DNA of 64,000 nucleotides, taken from Rotaria macrura. Its lineage: Eukaryota > Rotifera > Eurotatoria > Philodinida > Philodinidae. Each line of letters begins with the position of its first letter. The stretch's first letter is position 1. The notes below the pieces were generated by a model. That model was not told where the DNA came from. It searched no databases and saw nothing but the letters and a program-made list of their open reading frames with translations. Of this stretch, positions 35,145 to 46,722 are shown piece after piece. The stretch is from the NCBI GenBank assembly GCA_900239685.1, contig OENT01000011.1, positions 186,001 through 250,000 of the forward strand, given 5' to 3'. Made by a program: the position numbers and the translations under genes.

Positions 35145-35145
35145 A
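35140..35145 (+). terminator. AATAAA overlapping the receptor stop codon
   Basis: The hexamer AATAAA contains the receptor's TAA stop (35142-35144). If used, the 3' UTR would be only some 15-25 nt. Another AATAAA lies near 35370. Confidence 0.4.
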
Positions 35146-35502
35146 GACTGATGACAATTACGTGTTTGCATCTCATTCGATTCTTTTCAATGTTCATACT
35201 CTAACAAGTTGCTACACGCTTTTTCAAACTATTGCTTATCAATGTTGTTTGTTTGCTATCGTTGACACAAGGGTGGTTAAACGTAAAAGAAAAATTCACA
35301 CCACAAAAAATAAGGTAAATCATGCATTCATGTTGACCCATGCTTTAATACTGCGTGGAACACGATGTAAATAAACTAAGACATAATTCATAACAAGATA
35401 TCGGCGTCAGAGATAGGATATTGAGTTTCATAAAACAAAGTGCAGTTTGTTGGAAGTCACAAATACTTGTGTTTTATGATGATGAAAGATTAATGTGTAA
35501 AG

Positions 35503-36270
35503 TAGAGATGTGCAGGGTAAGCTTTTCTCTCACCCTGTACCCTGATAAAGGAATTTTTCTTTACCCTTTGCCCTACCCTGCCCTGTAGGTCCTCTACCCT
35601 ACCCTACGAGATGCTTACCCTGCACTCTACCCTACCCTGCAAAATTTCTACAATTCTTTACCTTTATCCTACCTTACGCTGCAAAAGTTTTAGATTTGTT
35701 TACTCTACTCTACACTGTAAATTTTACATTATAATATCTTTATGGCTTATTATTCTTATTTTTCCTTACTCCGCAGAATCACCAGCCATGATTTTAGATT
35801 CATCAAAATTACTTATTTTTTCCCATCTTATGTAGTTTTTGATAATTTTTTGGACATATTTACAAATAAAAATCGTTGTAACAAAGCATGAATTCAAAGA
35901 AAACAATACAACAAATTAAATAACACATGAAATACAATCGATTGTTTTCACCGACGTTCGAACCTATATCGTGACTATATAAGTAAAATATACTAATGTG
36001 TTTTTGTGATTGAATTACGGTTGGTTTGTTTATTCTACGTATGAGTAATGGTTGGGATATATCGCTCGAAGTTAGTCACCTTCTTAAAGACTGAGCTAAG
36101 AATACGTTTACTTTAGCTTTCATGATTTCTTTCTTTTTCTGACTCAACTTTAATTTATTGGATTTTTACCTCTACCATATTGTACTCCACCCCTCCAAAC
36201 GCATACCCTGCCCCCTACCCTACTCTGCAGGGTAGAGTAGGACATGGTAGGGTAATCCTGCGCATCTCTA
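35503..36270. mobile_element. hAT-type non-autonomous element, 768 bp
   Basis: Ends are inverted: left TAGAGATGTGCAGGGTAA, right (reversed) TAGAGATGCGCAGGATTACC. They are flanked by GTGTAAAG (35495-35502) and GTGTGAAG (36271-36278), an 8-bp target duplication with one mismatch. Both subterminal zones are packed with ACCCTACCCTGC-type words (35560-35650 and 36190-36255), the sort of subterminal repeats that hAT transposases bind. The AT-rich core has no transposase reading frame. Sequence drift in the core suggests an old copy. Confidence 0.75.
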
Positions 36271-36278
36271 GTGTGAAG

Positions 36279-36840
36279 AGAAAATCTTATCGGTCATTAC
36301 TGTCTTGCGTCTCACAACACGAAAGATTTTCCTTTGCCAAACTCATGAATCGGAATTTCGAAGTATTTTCAGTTTCTTAACTCCATAAATATTCACAAAA
36401 CCACCATTTGTAAGGATTCGATAAATTTATATGAGTTGTAACATACATAATTTAAAATGCTGACAGATATTACAGGAATCTGTAATATTTTCGAACTATT
36501 TAATATATGAATGGTTGACTGATTGCAATCACAATATAGGTAGGAGATTGTCGCATCTATCGTTGTGTGAGAACATGCTAGATTTGCATTGTAACTATAA
36601 TATCCAAAAATATGGATAATGGTTACATACTTCATGGACCGTAAAATTATAACAAAGAAAAACAGTTATATCGATGAATATGGAGTCAACGGTAAGCTGG
36701 GTAAAATAAATTGATTAATGTTGATGTATCGTTGATTGGAAAGCATAAAACGATTTGAAGTCATCCGTGATTAGGATGATGAAATTTCGACTAAAATTGT
36801 AACTCGTAAATATTAGGTATCAGGGATGTTCAACGTAACG
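36279..36840. other. spacer between two hAT-type elements
   Basis: AT-rich DNA with no gene or repeat end. The 80-codon frame at 36393-36635 has no supporting feature. Confidence 0.45.
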
Positions 36841-36848
36841 AAGAATAT

Positions 36849-37046
36849 TAGGGATGCACTGGTGAGAAAACGGTGAGGCCGGTAAGAATACGAAAAACCT
36901 ACGATGAAGGCCGGTGCATTAGCATGGCTGGATTGTGTTAACAGAGAGTTGCCTGAATCATATAAGAAACCGGTCTTCACCGTAGGTTCTTCATCAGCTT
37001 ACCGGCTTTCACCGGTCTTAACGATATGCTTGAAAGTGCATCCCTA
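36849..37046. mobile_element. hAT-type MITE, 198 bp, with perfect 8-bp target duplication
   Basis: Starts TAGGGATGCACT and ends AGTGCATCCCTA. Identical AAGAATAT octamers flank it at 36841-36848 and 37047-37054. The arms contain inverted GGCCGGTAAG / CTTACCGGC and AAACCTACG / CGTAGGTTC words, so the whole element can fold back. No coding capacity. The exact duplication suggests a younger insertion than its neighbours. Confidence 0.85.
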
Positions 37047-37054
37047 AAGAATAT

Positions 37055-39152
37055 GACGCTATCTCTATCATGTTCGAAGAAAAACAGTTTTCGAAAATTG
37101 TTTCAAGTATTATCCAGACCGTTGTATGGTGATCTGTGATACATACGTCTATAATCTAATCATGTAATCAATGATCTGTACTACAAAGTTTGGAAAGACT
37201 TCTAGCAGATTAAGAAATTGTTTCTAGATTTATGAATTTCGACTTCTTTTCATGATAATTACAAACAATTTCTGCTGAATTCGTGCTTATCAACTTGGCA
37301 TTATACAGAAATATCATGAAAAACTTTTATTTATTCGATGTAGTTCGAATGATACATGAAAACGATTCAAAAAAAGTCATTCAGGATCGTTTAGATCATA
37401 GCTCAACATTGATAAACGCTATACTCCCCTTGTTGTGCAGAGATCGATGAATCATTTCATTTATCATCTCTATATACATTAGATGCCATCACACACTGTT
37501 GTGATCGCAGTATAGAGAAAATATCGATTACTTATGATCTGACATATTTAATTCTCACTTGTGTATATAAGTCTATCTGATGACATCTCGTTATGTCTCC
37601 ATTTCGATTGTGCAAATAATTCGTCACTCAATTTATTAATTGAGGTTTTTAACCAATCAAACAACTTGCTCTTTTCTTCTGCTCCAACGAAGTTGGAAGA
37701 ATGTTTGACAATGAAGTCGAGATTATATTTCTTCGTTTGTCACATCGAGGAATTCAAATAGAAATTTCATGATAGAGACACTTCAACAAAACGTTTCAGA
37801 TCGAAACTTTTTTGTCGACTATCTTTTCATGATATCTTGATTCGTCACTGATTTCAATCAATACAATACACAGATTTATCTACTAATAATTCAGTTCTGA
37901 GTTTTCTAGTGTGTTTGACGCCTGATGCAATCGTTTATGTACATATTGTAATGAATACTTTTTCGTTCTTCATCTTTCGTTGTATTCACGATACCTTCAT
38001 ACGTTTTTTACGTCGATCGTCTAAATGAATGTGCCATTTTTCATGTTCATTCATATTTTTTTAATGCGTAAATCGGCATAGTACCTGGTAACAAAGTAAT
38101 TTAACGTTGTTTTTGTCAGCCAGTTAACCCTTTACAATAATTATATTGATAATCGGAGCGACTAATGGACTATGCATCCGTTGCTAGAAGTTTGGTATTT
38201 CCATCGAACCGGTTCAGTATGATAGAAACGATAGAAGATATACAGAACTCTGTGATCGAAAGTTACACATAGTGATATTCTTTTGTCTCTATGTTTTGTT
38301 TAGTATTAGCCTGATTTCATCAGCAAATATGTGTAGAAAGTGAATAGTTATCGTTGAAAAATTGCTTTTCGGTTTTCAATTTAAAGAGTTTTGTCGACAA
38401 CAGAAAAAAATGAGCAGACATATAAGACTTAATTCTTTAAAAGTATTACGTTTTCATTCAATTAGTCTTGTAATCAACTCGAAATTAAAATTAGATCAGG
38501 ACGTTACTATTGAAAATGAAGAAATAGAATTTATGAAATCTCTTCTGTAATTTTCACAAGATTTTGATGTTATTGTAACGAACAATGAACTAGTTTAATT
38601 TTGATCGGTAAGAACTCACAGCAACGTTAGATTTAACATAGAATTCTATAAAGAAAAATCAAACTAGAAAGGTATTTGTACAAGAATACGTCTACATAAA
38701 ACTTCAAAATCCTTACGTCTGTAGTTCTTTTTTTCTATGAGGCAAACAATATGACGTTGCCTATCCTAGACAAACAATTTAATCGATCATAAAACAGTAT
38801 TTCTTTCGAATCCAATCAAACGGTTTTTCCTACTTACCGAGCTATCTATATAGACGAGCTCATTATTGCGAAAAATACTACGGCTAACAATCATCTATTG
38901 ATGCCAGAAAATCGATATCACTATCGACTTTTCTTATGATCTGCGAATGTATATAGGACGCGAAGGGAAAACTAGGAAAGAGACCTTGTTGTATTTTTAT
39001 TTATTTGCTCAGGCTTATTCTATTCAGTAGGAAAGAAAACCTATGAATATTTCTAACTCAATGTTGTCTTTCTGTTAATATTTTAAATTGCTTAATCATT
39101 TTATTCACATCTAGCAAATTACAATCGTGCCTGAACTTCTTGTTGTGCTCCA
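37055..39152. other. intergenic, no gene seen
   Basis: AT-rich DNA upstream of the ART-LRR gene. Only short motif-free open frames. A pyrimidine-rich acceptor (TTATTCACATCTAG, ending 39115) lies 37 nt before the ART-LRR start codon and is described with that gene. Confidence 0.45.
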
Positions 39153-42100
39153 ATGACAACTATTTCTACAGATTTTATCGATGACGAATCAACCAAAAGT
39201 TTCACGATACGTTCATCTGATATTGCTGAAGAGCCGCTTAGAATGTTACTTCCTATTTCTGGACATGAAGAAGTCGCTTTAGTATCATTGAAAGAAGCTG
39301 CCATATCTCTCGTTTCTTTAGTACCTAAAATTCAAGACTATGTCTGGATTGCGTTAAAAAACTGCGAAAAACCGGCTGACAGTTTGACAACCAATGAATC
39401 AGCTGCAATCTTACTCTATTCAATGGAATGGAAACCTCGTGATCAATGTCTCTATGTCGTTTTAAATTCTACGTTGCGAGATAAGAACAGAAACGATGAC
39501 ATTTTAAAACCTTGGTTGCCTTACCTTAGACTAATTATGACCGGATTAGCGAAGCTACCTTCCACACGACATTTTCTTTATCGTGGCATAAAACTTGACT
39601 TGGCTGTACAATATCCCGTCGGCAGAAAATTTGTTTGGTGGGGATTTAGTTCTTGCACGACACACATCAATGTTATTAAGAAGTTCCTTGGAAATGAAGG
39701 AGAGAGAACCATGTTCAACATTGACTGCTGCACAGGAAAGGATATTCACAAGCATTCGTTTTTTCAAACAGAAAATGAGATTTTACTTCTACCTGCTCGA
39801 TACTTCGAAGTCATATCTTCTCTCAAAGTTGCTGCAAACTTCCATATTATTCAACTGAAAGAAATAGAACCTGACATTAACTTAATTCATCCCATACTTG
39901 GTACATTCGTTTCTACAGTCGATTTATCTAATCAAAATCTAATTGATGACGATATTAAGACTCGGGTAAATCAAAACTTGGAGAAGAACCAACAAACGCA
40001 TCTCAAGTTAAATCAAAATCATATCACTGATATTGGCATGCACTATCTCACTGCTACTTTACGAAATCAAAATGTATGTGAACAGAACAATATGAGCTAT
40101 GATCATTAGTTTTCTTTTCTGAAGACCATTGTGGAAATCGACCTTAGCAACAATCATATCGCAGATGAAGGATGTCGATATCTTGCTGAATCATTGTCAG
40201 ATAACAAGGTAGGTTCTTTTCTCAATGCTCACATGAATCATATCATCTGATAGCAACTAACTCTATATGCGTAGGTCTTAAGCATTCTAACTCTTCATCA
40301 TAATAGAATCTCAGATCATGGCTTACAATATTTGACAGATCTATTAATAAATAGCAAAGTAAGTGCTAGTTTAGAGTCTTGTTCACTTAACTTTTTCAAC
40401 TAATGTTTCATCATAAAATGCAGACAATGACTAAGTTGAGTCTTGGTTCAAACAAAATCTCAGATACTGGCTGCCAATATCTTGCGAATGCATTGAAATA
40501 TAATGATGTGCGTATTTTCTTTTTCATATAGAGCGCAACATGTAATTTCGTGTAGACACTGACTCTTCTTGATCTCAGTAAGAACAAGCTGTCAGATCGA
40601 AGTATACATTATTTGGCTGAAGACATGAAAAACATTAGTGTAAGAAAACAATGGATTCTTTTTGGTCGAACCCTTTGTATAATCATTAAATCTTCTTCCG
40701 ATAGACACTGATTGAACTGAATCTTAGTTTTAGTCGAATTTCACCTGATGGATGTAAAAGTCTCGCGAAAATTTTGTTAAAAAATAGTAGGGTAAGTAGA
40801 GAACTTATCTGAATTGGCATGTATGTTTTTACAGAACATATCTTCATATTGCATTTAGACGCTGACCACATTGGATCTCAGTTGGAACAAAATTTCACAT
40901 GAAGGTATAGCCTATTTGATTCCCTCATTAAGGAAAAGCATCGTAAGTGAATCACTATTTTCAGATGACTTTTTTTCCTACTATTGAACATGCATTCTCC
41001 TTATTTTCAGACACTAGCAGTCCTTAATCTGACGGGGAACAATATTTTGCAAGAAGGTATGAAATATCTGACTGATGCATTTAAAGACATTACTGTGAGT
41101 AAATCATTGACTTCATTCCATTCCCTTTATTGCTGATGAAATCGACTCACTTGATTTAGACGTTATCTGAATTATATATCGGCTGGAACAAAATAGAAGA
41201 TCAAGGTATGAAATACTTAGCTGATAAAATACGAAGCAGAAACGTAAGTAACATCTTGTCTGTTACTCGCATATTAACACACCTTCTCTGTCTCTCTCTA
41301 TCGGACGGGTTGTTTTCGATGCTTGCAGTCTTTGACAAAAATGGATATTTCTGGAAATGAAATTACCGACCAAGGTGCTCAATTTTTGACTAATAAGATA
41401 AGAAATAGCAGCGTAAGTAAAACATTATCGAATCCAAATACGCTAATTCTTATTAACGACTATTTCTCATTACACGTAGATACTGATTCATCTTGATCTC
41501 AGCTGGAACAATATTACAGATCAAGGTATAGAATATTTAGTTGGTGCCTTACGCGATATCCCAGTAAGACAAAAACACATTCTCCAACGATTCTGTCTCT
41601 CGCTAATGATTCTCTCTCTCTTCATCTAGACACTGACTGAACTTTATCTTGGGTGTAACAAAATCTCAGTCATCGGTGCCAAACATTTAGCGATTTTGTT
41701 TAAAAATGGCAAAGTGAGCTAATCATTCTATGTAATGTACAACTGTTCCATCAGCGATCATTAAATTTTCAAATCATGCAGACACTAACCCATCTCGAGC
41801 TCGGTAGCAATCAACTATCAGATGATGGTGTGATGGCTTTGGCTGAAGCTTTAAAAAATATCACCGTCAGTGGATTTTTATTTCGAAGGAATGCACATTG
41901 TCTCTTAAATGATCTATTTTCCTATCCTGCAGACACTGGTCGAACTAGACATGAGTTGGAACAACATCTCAGATCAAGGTGTACAATTTTTAGCTGATGC
42001 ATTAAGGAACAACACTGTTAGTAAAGATTTGTCTCCATATCGCTATCTCTCTCACAAATTACTTCTCGTTTTCTTATAAAAAGGCACTGATAAAACTGAA

Positions 42101-44561
42101 TCTTAGTTCAAATACAATTTCTTCGACCGGAGCACTATATCTTACAAATGCACTTAAAAATAACAAGGTAGGTAGACGATATTTTTTTTAACATTCCACT
42201 TTCACATATCCCAACTGCCGCGTCATTCAGACTCTGACTCAAGTATGTCTTGCTGGTAATACAATTGGAGATCAAGGTGCACAACATTTGGCGAATGCAT
42301 TAAGCAGCAACATAGTGAGTACAGTAATGTAGCCAGAATGATCTTTCTTTCATTGATAGTTTTCTCTTACCAAATTTAGTCTCTAACTCAATTGAATCTG
42401 AGTTCAAATGAAATCTCAGTAACTGGGATCCAGTTTCTTTACAATGTGATACACAATTGCAAGGTGGGCTGAAAATTCTTTTCATTCTAAATATTATACT
42501 GCATGATTCAGAGATATTTTTATTTGATGTAGGCACTCTCGGAAATTAATCTTTTTCAAAATAACATTTCCGATAACGGAGTACACTATTTGGCTGATGC
42601 CATACAAAGCAACACGGTAAGTGTGCCATTGCGCTAGCTCTCCAGTATCTCTACCGTTGATGAGATGATGTATTTCTGTGCAGAAACTTACTCAGCTGAA
42701 TCTCGGCTCAAATAAAATTTCACCTATTGGTATTCAATATCTTGCAAAAGCATTACGCATGATTAGAGTGAGTAAAAGCATCTTTTGACACGAACTCTTG
42801 TCTTTCATAAAACGAACAATCTCATCATATAGGGAATGACTCGACTGAATCTCAGTTCCAACCTGATTTCAGATGAAGGTGTACGGTTTTTGGCAGATCT
42901 CATACAAAACAGTGCTGTAATTGAAACACTAAGCTCGACTGATGTTCTTTTATGAAAGATTCTTTTTAATTTTATTCAGGCACTAACCCATCTTTATTTT
43001 GCCAGATGCAATATTTCAGATCAAGGAATTCAGTGTTTAACTGATTCGTTAAGAGAAAATATGGTAATCCAACTTTTATTTCTAATACATCCTCCTACTA
43101 TTAATGATGGTGCTTTTCCCGTCTTGTACAGACACTAATTGCACTTGATTTAGACTCAAACAAAATCACAACTATTGGGGCTCAATATCTTTCGAATCTA
43201 TTGAGTCACAGTAAAGTCAGTAGGAAACTTCAGTTAACTTCACTTACATATCTTAGGATGCTCAATTGTTTGCACTCTATAGGCACTTAGTCACTTGTAT
43301 CTGAGTGATAATAAATTTGCAGACGAAGGCGTCAAATATTTGGCTGACGCCATCCGGAATATTGACGTATATAAAAGATTCTTCTCATTCTAAGTTGGAT
43401 TCGTCATGGAGAATAAAACCTTTTGTATGTAGACACTGACGCAATTACGTCTCAGGGACAACAATATTTCTGATAAGGGTGCACAATACCTAGCTGAAGG
43501 ATTACGGTATCGCAACGTAAGTGAAGTGTTTTGTTCCATTAATAAAAGATCGATTTTTCTTGGTCGCTCCTAACTTTTACGTTAACTCACAGCATTGTCA
43601 GAAACTTTCAGTATTTATTGAAAAGACGAGTCGAAATGCGAACCAGAAAAATAAATGTTGTATACCAGTCGACGAAAATTAGGCCGACTTTAGTCAGCGA
43701 GGTATTTTCCAAATGGTACCGGATTGAACGGTTACTGGTTTCATTTGCATTCATAGTTCTAGCCATCAGCGTTACTGATTTATTACCTTCTTTATATTGC
43801 AGACACTGAAGACGTTGGATCTTTCTCAAAACCACATTTCAGATTCAGGCGCACAATGTATAAGTGATATATTACGAAATAGCAACGTAAGTGAAACATA
43901 ATGTTTTCTATACGTTCTCTTGGCTGCTGCAGATAAAATATGATTCCTCGCAGACTTTAACGGAACTAAATCTGAATTTAAATGAAATCTCAAGTATTGG
44001 CGTTGGATATATTGCGAATGCGTTAAAAAAGAATATGGTAAGTAGAAAATATGTTTCAAGGAAGTTCTATGTAACAAGCAGAAAATCTTCTGACATCGTA
44101 CAGTCATTAAAACAATTGGATCTCAGTGCGAACAAAATAACCGATGATGGTGCTAAGAATTTAGCCGATGCAATACGAAACCATGAAGTAGGCAAAACAA
44201 TCTCTCCGTTTTGTTGCCCTTGTCAGGGATAACTGCTGTTAATTTCATACGTAGACACTAGCACAGCTGAAACTTAGATTGAATAAAATCTCGGATGAAG
44301 GAGCCAAATATTTCGCCAATGCATTGCGCAATAGTGAAGTGTGTGAATAACGATTTACAATCTTTTGCACATTAATGTATTACTTCTCTATTTGTATTTC
44401 AGACATTAAAAATTCTATTGCTCGGGAAAAACACCATCTCCAGCGAATGTACCAAATATCTTAGCACTGTGTTAAGAAGTAAGGTTCGTAAACTGTGTTG
44501 TTTAATCATATACTTGCAAAAGAACACTCATGGTCCCTTATTGTAGGTTGGAGTGTGGTAA
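39153..44561 (+). CDS. arginine ADP-ribosyltransferase fused to a 28-exon LRR array
   Basis: A predicted NAD+-dependent mono-ADP-ribosyltransferase of the arginine-specific (ARTC-like) class joined to an RNase-inhibitor-type leucine-rich solenoid, about 1095 residues. Exon 1 (39153-40073) encodes the catalytic domain with the R-S-E triad: R144 in FLYRGIKL, S166-S167 in WWGFSSCTT, and E207-N-E209 in TENEILLLPARYFEV, the ExE form associated with arginine targets. Exon 1 ends with a first LRR. Then follow 28 small exons, nearly all exactly 84 nt and in phase 0. Each encodes one 28-residue repeat of the form TLTxLxLxxNxISDxGxxxLAxALxxN. A final short exon (44547-44561) supplies the stop; reading through its intron would instead end slightly earlier. 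There is no signal peptide, so it should act inside the cell. The gene is intact in my reading. LRRs suggest partner or pathogen recognition; that role is inference. Confidence 0.85.
40125..44483 (+). repeat. tandem array of 28 one-LRR exons
   Basis: Exon starts: 40125, 40275, 40424, 40556, 40705, 40859, 41011, 41160, 41329, 41480, 41630, 41782, 41933, 42084, 42231, 42380, 42533, 42684, 42833, 42980, 43132, 43283, 43433, 43803, 43954, 44104, 44255 and 44403. Each is 84 nt except the fifth (87) and the last (81). Introns are about 60-85 nt apart from one of 286 nt (43517-43802). Donors vary (GTAAGT, GTGAGT, GTCAGT, GTTAGT, GTATAT). Start-to-start spacing is close to 150 bp throughout, so exon plus intron forms a regular DNA-level tandem unit. 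Confidence 0.88.
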
Positions 44562-44813
44562 ACAATGACACAATTGAATGGATCTAATGAGGCGTAAACC
44601 ATAGAGATAATTTTTGTTTCAAGCTTCATCGTACTTGTAGGTTTTTTTTCGTGTACGCTTTTCATCGTTGCTTATCAGTATGGGATAAAACGTTTTTTTC
44701 AAAATACGGGTGCTCTTTTTTGATTTTTTGATTTACGCATATGCATCGTGATTATGTCAGATTCAAAGCTGCTGATATATGGAGATTTAACAAACTTCTT
44801 ACATAAAATCTCT

Positions 44814-44996
44814 GACGTGGTGGGGTGTGAGTGTGGGTGCCAGCTTCCGTATGGATGTTGGTATGTTCGACCATCAAAAGAATTGTCAGATACCCATCCA
44901 CACTTCAAAGTCACGCCCAACTCGACAGCCACATCCCATGTTCACGCCTAGACCCACAAACGGACACGAGTACCCGCATCCACACCCTGCAGTGTC
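44814..44996. repeat. GC-rich imperfect inverted repeat
   Basis: A GC-rich island in AT-rich DNA. Its left edge GGGGTGTGAGTGTGGGT and right edge ACCCGCATCCACACCCTGC are imperfect inverted copies, with further CACCC/GGGTG words inside. It looks like a small worn MITE, possibly hAT-type, but no target duplication could be found. Confidence 0.4.
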
Positions 44997-45392
44997 GTTC
45001 TCTCATGTTTATTCTTAGTTTCGTTTTTCACTGGCATTATTGATCTTGATAAAAGAGAAATGAATCCAACCAAACCATCATATATGCCATTATATCTTTC
45101 TCTCGAATTACTATTTTCATATTTTTATTCAGATTATGCACAGTACAATAAGTGATTACCTAATCAAGTGTAGACTTGTTTTTGATTTTAATCAAAAGTT
45201 TATTGTTAAATACTTAATTCTCTATCAAAGTGAATAATCGTCTGAATCAAAATCACAATAAGAACAATAAATACTATCAATTAATATGGCTTTAGCCGCG
45301 CGTAAACTTGACGTACTGTTACCATTATTACCCAGTGAAGTTCATCAAGAAATGAAAGAAATTTACGATCATATTCCTGGTTCATTACTTAA

Positions 45393-46722
45393 CCCTGTTA
45401 GGCCGGATGTTGCCTTTTGGGCACATTGAATGAGTATTTATTTATGATTTGATTGAGAATCATGGCACACTGCTCTTTTGACATTTCGATAAATGTTTTC
45501 ATACATTTTAGCACATATTCATAGAGGCTCAAAAAAAAGAACACCTTTTCTTTAAAAAAAGCTGTTAGCGCAACCCCTTACGGGATTACAAATGTGAAAC
45601 ACGATTTAACTGCTTTTAACAACCCCAGTAATCTTCAGTTTCCTTCATGGGTGCAAATTGCATTTCTACATCATTTCTTACACAGCCAGTAGAGCTATAA
45701 TAAAGAAGCAGCTAATATATTTTCATCAGCAATTACACACATATATTCACAAATCCTGTGTACCAAAGGTCAGTGACGTTCACTGATGCCCTTGGGGACT
45801 GTCTATTACTTTTGCGACGCTCCTCAACCTTGTCAATAACGGCCTCAGTGGGAAGAATCACATGCCAGTAACGGTCTGCCACGGGGGCTCGAGGGTTCAA
45901 AATTTCTACCCTAAACACTTCAACACTCCTTTTAGTTTGTGTTTCACAAAATGGTTGGGGCCTTTCACTTTGTGTCAAAAGAGCGCCCAAACATAAAGGA
46001 TTAATTTCTCGTATTCCTATAGAATCTACTCTTGAGTCAAAGAGCGAATAATTTCGTTTGGAGACACTTTATCTATTGTATCAGTAGACCGAATTTCTTC
46101 TCCATGTCAATGTGAGAAAATGGGAGATGTTGCCTTTTGGGAACATCCGACTGTACGGGGTCAAAATATTGGAAATGTCAGTTTTTATTGACCTATCAAA
46201 GGCCAATATTTTGTTGTTGCTTTCAATCAGTTATCTAAAAATGAAGCACAACTTTTCTTTCTGCCCGTCATTTTGCAGACTAGAACTGACAGATGCCTTG
46301 ATTTATCCTAAAACTACACAAAATTATGCAAAATTGGTTATGTATCTTTAGAAAATTCNGAATTTTCTAAAGATACATAACCAATTTTGCATAATTTTGT
46401 GTAGTTTTAGGATAAATCAAGGCATCTGTCAGTTCTAGTCTGCAAAATGACGGGCAGAAAGAAAAGTTGTGCTTCATTTTTAGATAACTGATTGAAAGCA
46501 ACAACAAAATATTGGCCTTTGATAGGTCAATAAAAACTGACATTTCCAATATTTTGACCCCGTACAGTCGGATGTTACCAAAAGGCAAGATTTAGCCATT
46601 AGGTATCAAACAAGGTTTATCTTTTATGTGAGCACATTTCTTGTGTCTTCGTACTGAAAGAAGCATAATGGCACGAGAAAAGATTTTTCGCTTGTAGTTC
46701 TCCAGTAGTCGGCCATAAAGGG
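45393..46722. mobile_element. piggyBac-like element, non-autonomous, 1330 bp
   Basis: Flanked on both sides by TTAA (45389-45392 and 46723-46726), the strict piggyBac target. The termini begin CCCTGTTAGGCCGGATG (left) and, reversed, CCCTTTATGGCCGACTAC (right), agreeing at 10 of the first 15 bases and starting with the CCY typical of the superfamily. No DDE transposase frame is present. Inside, an 85-codon minus-strand frame (45733-45990) has no recognisable motif, and a large palindrome occupies the right third. It splits an older coding-like frame. Confidence 0.7.
46134..46584. repeat. 225-bp-arm near-perfect palindrome centred on an N
   Basis: Bases 46134-46358 are repeated in reverse complement at 46360-46584 with only one mismatch seen, near the outer end. 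The single undetermined base (46359) is the exact centre. The outer ends read TTGCCTTTTGG, also found next to the piggyBac-like left terminus near 45411. Because the two arms are copies, the same open frame appears on both strands; it is not evidence of a gene. It may be a recent foldback insertion or an artefact of sequencing or assembly. Confidence 0.9.

Noticed and set aside
38126-38136. TTAACCCTTTA, resembling the piggyBac-like right terminus with its target site
   Set aside because: No continuation into the GGCCG terminus and no second end nearby; likely chance.
44814-44996. GTGGG-rich words as possible telomere-type repeat
   Set aside because: The words are irregular and form an inverted rather than tandem arrangement; better explained as a worn MITE.
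46112-46588. Identical open frames on both strands
   Set aside because: Both arise from the two arms of one palindrome, so the duplication is not independent evidence of a protein.
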